A DNA stretch of 34,871 nt from CAVRZY01 sp963725415. Lineage in GTDB: Bacteria; Acidobacteriota; Terriglobia; Bryobacterales; Bryobacteraceae. The DNA lies in the NCBI GenBank assembly GCA_963725415.1, contig CAVRZY010000261.1, positions 1 to 34,871 of the forward strand, given 5' to 3'. The notes under the pieces were generated by a model. That model made no database searches and was not told the origin of the DNA. It saw only the letters and a list, made by a program, of their open reading frames with translations. The translations under genes were made by a program, and so were the position numbers. Below, piece by piece: positions 15,314 through 22,832 of this stretch. Position 1 is the first letter of the stretch. Each line of letters starts with the position of its first letter.

Positions 15314-17428
15314 TCAGCCGGCCCTGAGGAGCGCGGCCACTTCGTAGTCCTCGACCTTGGGGATGACGAACTCGACGGCCCTGCCGCTCTGTTGGTACGC
15401 CAGATCGGTTTCCGCGCGCAGGGCGCGCACGCCAGAGATGCGAAAAGGTTCTGGCAACTGGAAGCGCACGCGCTGGGGGCCGATGGGATAGTGTTGGCGG
15501 AACCAGCCGCGCAGCATGTTGGGGTTGTTGTAGTTGAGGATGTGGACGGCGAAGCCCGGCTCGGTCTGCCAGGCGAACACTTCCGCCATGCCTTCTCCGC
15601 TCACGCTGACCGGGGACTCGTTGCGCAGCAGCCAGTGGATGGAGTTGCCGAGCAGCAGGCTGAGGTCGGGGTTGTTCGAGCGCCAGTAACTGCGATCCAC
15701 ATCGCCGGGGAAGTAGACTCTTCGGCTGCGGCCCTGTTCAGTAATCAGGATGGCGGGCTCATCGGTGCGCGGCGTTCTCGGAAAGACCATTTCTGGCGGG
15801 TAAGCAGGATAGGGCGGCACGACGGTGAGCAGCGGTTTGCCGGAAGTCTTCACCGGCAGGCGATATTCGGCGCCCGGCAGCAGCATGGTGTCCTGGAAAT
15901 CCTGCCAGATCTGGTGAGGGGCCTCGATGCGCGCGTAGTACGAGTTTCCGTTGGGACCTTCGACCTCGCCGGCGGAGGTGATCCCGAAGAGGTCGGCCAG
16001 AGCTGGCGCGGGGCGGCGCTCGCCCCACTGGTTGTAGCGGGCGGTCTCGAAGGTGGCCAGCAGCGAACCACCGGATCGCGCGTACTCGCGCAACTGGCGG
16101 CACTGCTCGTCGCTGAGCAAGGCGGCGTTGGGCAGGATCAGCGCTGAGTACTTCCTCAGAACCTCGGGCGCGAGATCGTCTTCGTGCACGAAGTCGAACA
16201 GGAACCGCCCGTCGAGCAGCGCGTAATAGAGGCCCTGAAGGAACTCGGCGCCTTCGCCTCCACCAGGCGGACTGTAAAAGGCGCTGGTGCGCTGCGCGAA
16301 GACCACGCCGAGGTTGGCAATGGAGCGGCGATTGACGAAGTGCGGCTCGTACTTGGCAATCCACTGGAAGAACTTGCGCCCGGTCTCGCGCCAGCGCAGA
16401 TCCTCGGGCGACCCGCCCAGCCAGTGATACCAGGGGACCATGCCGCTGGCAGTGGTCTGCGCCATCCACAGGGTGGCTTCGGCTGGCGATTTCGAGGTAT
16501 GCCGCCACAGCGGGCGCGTGTTGGCGTAGGAGCCCGTGACGTTGGTAATGGTGCGGCCCTTCATGACCGCCTGGGCCACGCGACCCTGCTGGGCGCAGTC
16601 CCAAATAGGCGTGACGCCGCTGCGTCCTTGGTGGTCGGCGTTGAACCAGCCAGCTACCTCGGCGATCTTCCGGAGGTTGGTGACGGCGCGAATTCCGCCG
16701 CCCAGGTTGCCCACGTAGACGCTGTCCCACTTCTTCTGCTTGGCGGTCTGGTCCCACAGCTTCCAGACTTCCAGGACGCGGTTCAGGTGCTGCTCGTAAT
16801 ACTTTGGCCCTGTGCGCTCGCCCAGGCGGCGGCAGCTCTCGCAGTAGCACACCGGCGGCCGGCCCGTGCTGGGCCATCCGTTGGTGAAGAAGCCGTCCAC
16901 GTCGTACAGCGAATTGATCTCGCGGATGATGGCCGGCATCTGCTCGGTGAAATAGGTCGAGAACATGCAGGTCTTGTGGAGCCAGGGCGACTCATTGTGG
17001 CCCCGCGGCTGGCCGTTCTGGCTGCGTTCGAACCACTCCGGATGGGCCTCGAGGGCTTCCTTATAGGACCAGTTGCAATCCAGGCGGGCGATCACGCGGA
17101 TGCCGGCTGCTTTGGCGGCCTTGGTGAAATCGCCGAACAGATCGCGGCTACCCAGGAACTCGCTCTTGTGGTGGTAGGGGATTTTGGTGGGATAGAAGGC
17201 CACGATGCCGCCGGCGTTCAGCAGCAGGGCATCGAGCTTGAGGCTGGTCCAGTAGTCGATCCAGCGCGGGATGTCGAGCGTCTCGGGGTCGCGCTCGTTG
17301 AAGTTGACCTGCCCGCACCGGCGCATGGTCCGATACCAGGGCGCGCGGGAGCCGGCGGGCTGCTGACTGCCGAAGAGGCTGCTCTGAAGGGGCACGGCAG
17401 AGAGAGTGAGAAACTCGCGTCGGTACAT
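15314..17428 (-). CDS. Large exported glycoside-hydrolase-like protein with glutamine-amidotransferase-like (trimerisation) domain
   Basis: Encodes 704 residues from ATG 17428 (MYRREFLTLSAVPLQSSLFG), a Tat-like RRxFL signal. The first 350 residues look like a GH29/GHL-type TIM barrel: MRRCGQVNFNERDPETLDIP, GIRVIARLDCNWSYKEALEA, and DGFFTNGWPSTGRPPVCYCE with a CYCESC cluster found in such proteins. From about 390 a beta-galactosidase trimerisation-like fold follows (SALILPNAALLSDEQCRQLR, then GGSLLATFETARYNQWGE). A beta-rich C-terminus ends VEDYEVAALL. The family is annotated as hypothetical glycosyl hydrolase or beta-galactosidase-like in acidobacteria, planctomycetes and verrucomicrobia. Probably a periplasmic enzyme on plant or algal glycans; the catalytic pair could not be fixed by eye. 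Confidence 0.7.
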   Translation of the reverse strand: MYRREFLTLSAVPLQSSLFGSQQPAGSRAPWYRTMRRCGQVNFNERDPETLDIPRWIDYWTSLKLDALLLNAGGIVAFYPTKIPYHHKSEFLGSRDLFGDFTKAAKAAGIRVIARLDCNWSYKEALEAHPEWFERSQNGQPRGHNESPWLHKTCMFSTYFTEQMPAIIREINSLYDVDGFFTNGWPSTGRPPVCYCESCRRLGERTGPKYYEQHLNRVLEVWKLWDQTAKQKKWDSVYVGNLGGGIRAVTNLRKIAEVAGWFNADHQGRSGVTPIWDCAQQGRVAQAVMKGRTITNVTGSYANTRPLWRHTSKSPAEATLWMAQTTASGMVPWYHWLGGSPEDLRWRETGRKFFQWIAKYEPHFVNRRSIANLGVVFAQRTSAFYSPPGGGEGAEFLQGLYYALLDGRFLFDFVHEDDLAPEVLRKYSALILPNAALLSDEQCRQLREYARSGGSLLATFETARYNQWGERRPAPALADLFGITSAGEVEGPNGNSYYARIEAPHQIWQDFQDTMLLPGAEYRLPVKTSGKPLLTVVPPYPAYPPEMVFPRTPRTDEPAILITEQGRSRRVYFPGDVDRSYWRSNNPDLSLLLGNSIHWLLRNESPVSVSGEGMAEVFAWQTEPGFAVHILNYNNPNMLRGWFRQHYPIGPQRVRFQLPEPFRISGVRALRAETDLAYQQSGRAVEFVIPKVEDYEVAALLRAG

Positions 17429-17582
17429 ATCCCCCGCATCATAGCAGGCGGGAAACGGAAGGGGCCGGCGCAAGTCTGAGGAACGCTGGAGCGGCGCAGC
17501 CGCGGCTGGACGCCTGCAAGGTGACAAACCGTGAATACGCCATAGAATCAAGATAGTCAGTGTCGATGAAGGCAGCAGATCG

Positions 17583-17867
17583 ATGAACGTTGTTCTGAAC
17601 CCCGCGAGCGAACAGATTGTCACCGAGAAACTCCGATCCGGCCTATATGAGGACCCTGGCGCGGTGATTGAGGACGCCTTGCGGCTTCTTAAACAACGCG
17701 ACGAGCAGAAACTGGGGGCGCTCCGAAAGGACCTTCAGCATGCCGCCGAGCAGCTTGAGAGCGGAGAGTTCACGGAGTATGACGAGCAGAGCATCCAGGA
17801 CCTGTTTGACGAGGTGAGTGCAGAAGGCAGGCAGAGGCTGGCTGCCGAGCGAGATGTCGCCCCCTAA
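17583..17867 (+). CDS. parD: ParD/CC2985-type antitoxin
   Basis: Encodes 94 residues with an N-terminal ribbon-helix-helix (MNVVLNPASEQIVTEKLRSG, YEDPGAVIEDALRLLKQRDE) and an acidic C-terminal region (SGEFTEYDEQSIQDLFDEVS) that would wrap the toxin. Its stop codon is immediately followed by the ATG of the ParE-like gene, so the two are translationally coupled. It binds and neutralises ParE and represses the operon. The partner carries an in-frame stop, so this antitoxin may have nothing to neutralise. Confidence 0.85.
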   Translation: MNVVLNPASEQIVTEKLRSGLYEDPGAVIEDALRLLKQRDEQKLGALRKDLQHAAEQLESGEFTEYDEQSIQDLFDEVSAEGRQRLAAERDVAP

Positions 17868-18170
17868 ATGGGACGCTTCCGCGTATCGAAGGACGCCAGG
17901 GCCGATCTCATCAATATTTGGGTCTACATCGCCAGAGACAGTGTAGAGAACGCCGAGAGGCTGAACCTTCTGTTCCATGACAAGTTCAAGGCGTTGGCAG
18001 CGCATCCCGGCGCTGGCCGCAGCCGTGAAGAGCTGGGGCCAGGGATCCGCAGCTTTCCAGTGGGCAATTATGTGATCTAATACCGCAAGTCCAAAGGTAG
18101 GGTTGTGATTCTTCGTTTCATCCACGAAGCCCGCGACGTCGAGAAGCTCCTAACCGAACAGGGACCCTAA
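17868..18170 (+). pseudogene. parE: ParE-type toxin with in-frame ochre stop
   Basis: Reads MGRFRVSKDARADLINIWVY... LFHDKFKALAAHPGAGRSRE... IRSFPVGNYVI, then TAA (18078-18080), and continues in the same frame YRKSKGRVVILRFIHEARDV to TAA 18168-18170. Family members have YVIYYR at the stop, so one base change (TAT or TAC to TAA) explains it. The C-terminal strand with the Arg and the RFIHEARD motif, needed for activity against gyrase, would be lost. The remaining 30 codons are still well preserved, so the mutation is recent, or it is a sequencing error. The end overlaps the convergent ATP-grasp gene by four bases. Confidence 0.85.
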
Positions 18171-19562
18171 CTGATCGGGCGAAGCGCCGCCTGCTGGTAG
18201 AGCGCCAGCGCCGCACTCTGGCTCCAGGGGAGAGGCGCCATGCGGCTGACATCCAGCACGGGCTGGTGGCTGTAAACGCGGAGCAGGAAAGCTCCCTCGC
18301 CGATGCGCGTGCCTGGGTGCGGCACGGCGCCCGTCACCAGCATCTCCCCCGGCTGGTGGCAGTCACTAAGGCCGATGCCGGGACGCACGAAAGCGGGCTC
18401 CGATCCGAGCGAGTACACGCCCGGCTGAAGGTGGCCGGTGATCTCCCACCAGCCCGGGGCGTCCCATCGCAAGCACATTTGAGAACCACGCACCGACTCA
18501 AAGAACCGGTCCCTGTGCCCGAAGACCTCGGCTTCGCTGAGAACGCCGAGCCGATAAGCCAATTCGGCCGCCGCCAGTGGAAGCCGCCCCGCCAGAAGCT
18601 GTGCCTGCGTCAGCAAGACGGTAGAACCTTGCCAGCGCGGATTGAGGTCCACGGCATAGACCTGTGATGAGGACGGATCGAGGACGAAATCCAGGCCGAA
18701 CAGGCCCCGATAGCCCAGGGACGCCAGCCATTGTCCGATCCGCTCGGTCTGCTCGCGAACCGCGCTGAGTGTAGCGGCAGGCACCGCAGCCGTCGCCGAA
18801 TAGTCGTTCCCGCAATACATACCTGGACTGGAGTGGAGCATCTCCAGCCCGACCAGTTGAACGCTCGGGTAGGCCGCCACCGCGCCACAGCTCATGGCGA
18901 CGGCGTTGATGTTGAGGGAAAGCTCGCCCAGGTCGGGCGCCACCCAAACCGGAGCCTCGCCCAGGCGGGCGCCGGCGGAAGAAAAATCCGACTCGCTTCG
19001 CATGAACACCGTTCCCGATCCCCCACAGCCCTTGGGAAGTTGTGCGACCAGGCGGCTGCCCATTTCTTTGGAAAGCTCCGCATACCGGCTCTGGGAAAGC
19101 CGCGTCCAGCGGCCGCGCGGTCTGGGCAGACCCAGGCCGTCCATACCGTCGAGGAAATTGGCTTTGTGGCTGAGCCACTCGCACAGCTCAGGAGGGTGAC
19201 ATGCCGACGGATGTCCGGCTTGGGCGGCAAAGTCGGCCAGCGACTGGCTGACATAGGGTGAAACCGCCACCCAGTGCGGCTGCCCGTGCAAAATCCTGGT
19301 GAGCTCGTCTCTGAGACTAGGTACCAGGTCCTCCATGACGGACTCATGCGGCCAAGCTTCTCGAGCCAGTCTTCTTCTCCACCGAGCAGAAGCCAATACC
19401 GGTGCGCTGCTCGATCCAGCCGTATTCCCGGCCATGATCCAGGCAGGCCACTACGGAGATGGGGCAAAGCTCCTCTAGCCCGACGCAGTAGAAGCCGGAG
19501 AGGCTCTGCCACAGGATGCGCCGGGGATGGAAGAGCCGCCGGAATGAGTTCCAATCTGCCAT
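18167..19562 (-). CDS. ATP-grasp family ligase, N-terminal part frameshifted
   Basis: The C-terminal 400 residues form an ATP-grasp enzyme: PKGCGGSGTVFM (nucleotide-binding loop), a middle YRGLFGLDFVLDPSSSQVYA and VDLNPRWQGSTVLLT, which are the Asp/Asn-x-Arg metal ligands. The natural start is probably ATG 19562 (MADWNSFRRLFHPRRILWQS), preceded by AGGA. That frame runs to about 19,360 and a one-base change leads into REAWPHESVMEDLVPSLRDE. ATP-grasp enzymes join a carboxylate to an amine or thiol. It diverges from the CapK-like adenylation enzyme at 19586 with only 23 bases between the starts, so the two probably act in one biosynthetic or modification step. The substrate cannot be read from the sequence. 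Confidence 0.65.
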
Positions 19563-19585
19563 TCCTCGCAATTGTATAATCGAAC
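19563..19585. promoter_or_regulatory. Very compact divergent promoter region
   Basis: Only 23 bases separate the ATP-grasp start (minus) from the adenylation-enzyme start (plus). TATAAT at 19575-19580 is a consensus -10 box for the plus strand, which would start transcription almost at the GTG codon (leaderless). The minus strand has AGGA just before its ATG and a TATACA box. Confidence 0.4.
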
Positions 19586-20893
19586 GTGCTCGAGGCGTGG
19601 AGGGTTGCCCGTTACCTGGGGGCCTGCGAAGGCCTGCTGCGAGGCCACTCCTGGAGCCGGAAGCAACTGGTGGGCTTCCAGAGGCGGCGCCTACGCGCCC
19701 TGGTGCGCCACGCCTACCAACGCGTCCCCTATTACCGCCGCCTGATGGAGGAGGCGGCTGTCAGGCCGGAAGACATCCGGAGTCTCGCCGATCTCAGCCG
19801 GATTCCGCTGACCTCGCGGGCGGATGTGCAAGCGCTGCCCGCCGATCAGATCGTCGCCCGGGGTTTCGATCCGCGAAAGCTGGTGGAACACCGAACCAGC
19901 GGATCAACTGGCGAGCCGCTCAGTGTCCGGCAAACGCGGCTCGAGGGCCTTGTGTCGCGGCTCTACCAGTTAAAGCTTCTGTTCGGCCTGGGCCTTCGCC
20001 TGACCGACCGGGGCGCCAACGTAGTGTTATACCGCCCCGAGTACAAGCGCCGGTGGTACAGGAGACTGGGGTTGCTTCCCAACGAGGCGATCCATTGCCT
20101 GCTGCCCGCCGAGGAAATTCTCTCCGAGTTGCGCCGCATCAAACCGGACATTCTGGGAGGCTATCCGGGGAGCCTGTGCTGGCTGGCGGGGCAGTTGACC
20201 CAGGAGGATCGGAGCCGCATTCGGCCGCGCTTCATCCCCGTGGGGGCCGAGATGCTGACCAGCGAAATGCGCCGGCAGATCAGTCAGGGTTTCCGCGCGC
20301 CAGTCTATGATTTCTACTCCAGCCACGAACTCAGTTTGATTGCTTGGGAGTGTGCCCGCACTGGCCGGTACCACATCTGCGAGCCGCTGGTTGTCGGGGA
20401 AATCCTGCGCGACGGACGCCCCGTGGCGCCGGGAGAAACCGGTGAGTTCGTCGGAACGGTGCTCGATTCCTATGCTATGCCGTTCATCCGGTATCGGCAG
20501 GGGGATCTGGTGACGCGGGGCGAGACTCCCTGCCCCTGCGGGGCGCCTTACGCGACGATCATCAAGATCCAGGGGCGGCTTGCCGACCGTTTCAATTTGC
20601 TTGATGGGCGCAGCCTGCATCCCTACGCTCTGGTTGGCCCCCTGGTGCTGGAGGCGCCGTGGGTCCGGCGCTACCAGATCGTCCAGGAGCGGCTGGACCG
20701 CATCGCGATCAAGCTGGTGCCGGTGAGCGAACCGCCGGCCGACGCCGCCGCGGCCGTGACCCGCCGCATGGCGGCAGAGTTGGGCGGAAACGTCCAGGTT
20801 GAAGTCCAGCTCGTCAAGGAGATCCCGCCGGATGCGAACGGCAAGTTTCGTCCGTACTACTCCCTGGTGTCCCGCAGTGCGCCGCCGGGCTGA
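19586..20893 (+). CDS. PaaK/CapK-like adenylate-forming enzyme
   Basis: Encodes 435 residues starting at GTG. The phosphate-binding loop TSGSTGEP lies at 104-111, the middle has DFYSSHELSLIAWEC (replacing the usual YGxTE), then FIRYRQGDLV and GAPYATIIKIQGRLADRFNL (hinge, GRxxD). It ends KEIPPDANGKFRPYYSLVSR with the catalytic-type Lys. CapK-like enzymes activate a carboxylic acid as acyl-AMP or acyl-CoA, and several are linked to capsule, cell-wall or siderophore modification. The conserved PCPC cysteines near 313-316 are typical. The gene is intact and divergent from the ATP-grasp gene. Confidence 0.8.
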   Translation: MLEAWRVARYLGACEGLLRGHSWSRKQLVGFQRRRLRALVRHAYQRVPYYRRLMEEAAVRPEDIRSLADLSRIPLTSRADVQALPADQIVARGFDPRKLVEHRTSGSTGEPLSVRQTRLEGLVSRLYQLKLLFGLGLRLTDRGANVVLYRPEYKRRWYRRLGLLPNEAIHCLLPAEEILSELRRIKPDILGGYPGSLCWLAGQLTQEDRSRIRPRFIPVGAEMLTSEMRRQISQGFRAPVYDFYSSHELSLIAWECARTGRYHICEPLVVGEILRDGRPVAPGETGEFVGTVLDSYAMPFIRYRQGDLVTRGETPCPCGAPYATIIKIQGRLADRFNLLDGRSLHPYALVGPLVLEAPWVRRYQIVQERLDRIAIKLVPVSEPPADAAAAVTRRMAAELGGNVQVEVQLVKEIPPDANGKFRPYYSLVSRSAPPG

Positions 20894-20944
20894 AAAAGGC
20901 GACTGGGACGCGATGATAGGTCGTGGACAAACCGGAGAGCAAGA

Positions 20945-21316
20945 GTGAGTTTGAGGATTGACGAATATCCGTTGACGATCCGCCCCCTCACAGAGGAGGA
21001 AGGCGATGGATTCCTGATTGAATACCCGGACTTGCCGGGCTGCGTGTCGGACGGCGAGACGCCCGAGGAGGCAATCGCGAATGGCAAGGATGCTCTGAAG
21101 TGCTACTTGCTAACCTGCAAAGAATTCGGCGACCCTATCCCGAGGCCCGGAACCTCTATGAGCGGGTAGTGGCGGCAGCGCGTGCCGAAAAGTCTTCACG
21201 CCCGCTTGGTCACCCAGGCCCGGAGAGAAGGCGTCAGCCTGAACACTCTTGTCACGGCGATGATCGCGGAGGGTTTGGGAGTTCGGCAGGCCCGGGCCGG
21301 ACGGAGGGGTAGGTAA
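20945..21316 (+). pseudogene. hicB: HicB-type antitoxin with in-frame amber stop; HicA not present
   Basis: Starts MSLRIDEYPLTIRPLTEEEG and has the HicB fold signature GFLIEYPDLPGCVSDGETPEEA (about 21-42). A TAG at 21167-21169 splits the frame, but the same frame goes on with RVPKSLHARLVTQARREGVS... LVTAMIAEGLG to TAA 21314-21316, a complete HicB C-terminal DNA-binding (ribbon-helix-helix) domain. One base change (CAG to TAG) is enough to explain it. The truncated 74-residue product could bind a HicA toxin but not DNA. HicA usually lies next to hicB, but neither the 51 bases upstream nor the 3' flank encodes one. Confidence 0.75.
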
Positions 21317-21322
21317 GTTGAC

Positions 21323-22189
21323 CTACGATCTGAGTTCAGCGATCTTCCGGATGAACTCCGGCCCGGTGCCACAGCAGCCGCCGATGAAGGTGGCGCCGGC
21401 TTCGATCAGGGCCGGGAGGTGGCTGGCGAATTCTTCCGGCGTGATGCGGTAGACTGTACGGCCGTCGAGCAACTCGGGCAGGCCGGCGTTGGGTTTGATC
21501 CAGATGGGGCGGGCGGTGGCGGCGCGCAGGCGGCGGCAGATGGGCACATAAGCCGCGATGCCGCTGCCGCAGTTGGCGCCAATGGCGTCGGCGCCCGCTT
21601 CTGTCAGTTCCTGCGCCACCTGTTCGGGCGTGGCGCCCATCATGGTGCGGTCCTTGTTCTTGCCCGAGCCGAAGATCATCGAGACGACCACCGGAAGGCC
21701 GGTTTGCCGCGCTGCGCGGAGGGCCAGTTTGGCTTCGGCCAGATCGGACATGGTCTCGACCAGGAGGGCCTCGGCGCCGCCTTCAGCCAACGCCTGAGCC
21801 TGTTCGGTGAACGCGGCCAGCAGTTCCTCCTCGGTGGTTTCGCCTGTCGTGAGGAGCTTGCCGGTGGGCCCGATCGACGCGAACACATGAACACAACCCG
21901 CCGCCGCGCGGCGGGAAATGGCCGCGCCGGCACGGTTGATCTCGGCGACCTTATCAGCCAGGCCGTAGCCCGCCAGGGTGAGGCGGTTGGCGCGGAAGGT
22001 GTTGGTCAGGATGACCCGACTGCCAGCGTCCACATAGGCGCGGGCCACCTCCTCGACGCGCTCGGGATGTGTGAGGTTCCAGCCGTCGGGGCATTCGCCC
22101 GCAGGCAGGCCGCGGGCCTGTAATTGAGTACCCCAGGCGCCATCGGTCACCACGGGGGCAGCGGCAGCCAATTGTTGGATGAGGGTCAC
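21323..22189 (-). CDS. Homocysteine S-methyltransferase (MetH N-terminal-like domain, zinc type)
   Basis: Encodes 288 residues beginning with GTG 22187-22189, which overlaps the stop of the corrinoid-protein gene. The family signature is clear: VVTDGAWGTQLQARGLPAGE, VILTNTFRANRLTLAGYG, VFASIGPTGKLL, and three zinc ligands Cys207 (GANCGSG) plus Cys272-Cys273 (GGCCGTGPEF). The order and length equal the homocysteine-binding module of cobalamin methionine synthase, here as a stand-alone protein. With the neighbouring corrinoid protein it would accept a methyl group from cobalamin and make methionine. It is the last gene of the operon; the 3' end is 6 bases from the convergent hicB. Confidence 0.88.
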   Translation of the reverse strand: MTLIQQLAAAAPVVTDGAWGTQLQARGLPAGECPDGWNLTHPERVEEVARAYVDAGSRVILTNTFRANRLTLAGYGLADKVAEINRAGAAISRRAAAGCVHVFASIGPTGKLLTTGETTEEELLAAFTEQAQALAEGGAEALLVETMSDLAEAKLALRAARQTGLPVVVSMIFGSGKNKDRTMMGATPEQVAQELTEAGADAIGANCGSGIAAYVPICRRLRAATARPIWIKPNAGLPELLDGRTVYRITPEEFASHLPALIEAGATFIGGCCGTGPEFIRKIAELRS

Positions 22190-22821
22190 TTGCCGAGCAC
22201 CTTGCGGGCCAAAGGCACGGCGGAGGCGGCGCTGGGCCCGTAGCCGTCTGCGCCGATCTCGTCGGCATATTGCTGGGTGACCGGCGCGCCGCCGATCAGC
22301 ACCTTGACCCGATGGCGCACGCCGGCCGACTTGAGCGCTTCGATGGTGGTCTTCATCGACGGCATGGTGACGGTCAGCAAGGCGGAGAGACAGACCAGGT
22401 TGGCGTTCTTTTCCGTCACGGCGTTGACGAACCGCTCCGGAGCGACATCGGCGCCCAGATCGATGACTTCGAAGCCGCCGCCCTCGAGCATAGAAGCAAT
22501 CAAGTTCTTGCCGATATCGTGGAGGTCGCCCTTCACAGTACCGATGGCCACGCGCCCAACGGCTCGGCCCCGAGCTCGACGAGCAGAGGCCGGATGCAGC
22601 TCGAGCGCGCCTTTCATAGCGCGGGCGGCCAGCAGCAGCTCGGGGACAAAATACTCCTCGCACTCGAAGCGCTTGCCCACCTCGTCCATGGCCGGCACCA
22701 TGCATTTGGTGACCAGCTCGAGCGGATCTGTGTTCTCGGAAAGCGCTTCCTTGGTGACGGCGATGGCCGTCTTGTTGTCACCATTCAGAATGGCGTCGTA
22801 CAGTTTTGTGAGGTCAGCCAT
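22186..22821 (-). CDS. Corrinoid (B12-binding) methyl-carrier protein, MtaC/MtbC type
   Basis: Encodes 211 residues: an N-terminal helical cap (LVTKCMVPAMDEVGKRFECE...FVPELLLAARAMK) and a Rossmann-like B12 domain with the ligand motif GDLHDIGKN (His101 is the lower ligand), LSALLTVTM and VLIGGAPVTQQYADEIGADG. The length is typical of MtbC/MtaC. It carries methyl as methyl-Co(III) between a demethylating enzyme and the acceptor enzyme. It is the middle gene of the operon: overlapped by the homocysteine methyltransferase and 11 bases after the UroD-type gene. No activation protein of RamA type is seen in the window, so reactivation must come from elsewhere. Confidence 0.92.
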   Translation of the reverse strand: MADLTKLYDAILNGDNKTAIAVTKEALSENTDPLELVTKCMVPAMDEVGKRFECEEYFVPELLLAARAMKGALELHPASARRARGRAVGRVAIGTVKGDLHDIGKNLIASMLEGGGFEVIDLGADVAPERFVNAVTEKNANLVCLSALLTVTMPSMKTTIEALKSAGVRHRVKVLIGGAPVTQQYADEIGADGYGPSAASAVPLARKVLGK

Positions 22822-22832
22822 AAGCTCTCTTT

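Noticed and set aside
16184..17479. 431-codon plus-strand ORF
   Set aside because: Antisense to the exported glycosidase-like gene, which has recognisable motifs; no start signal or domain.
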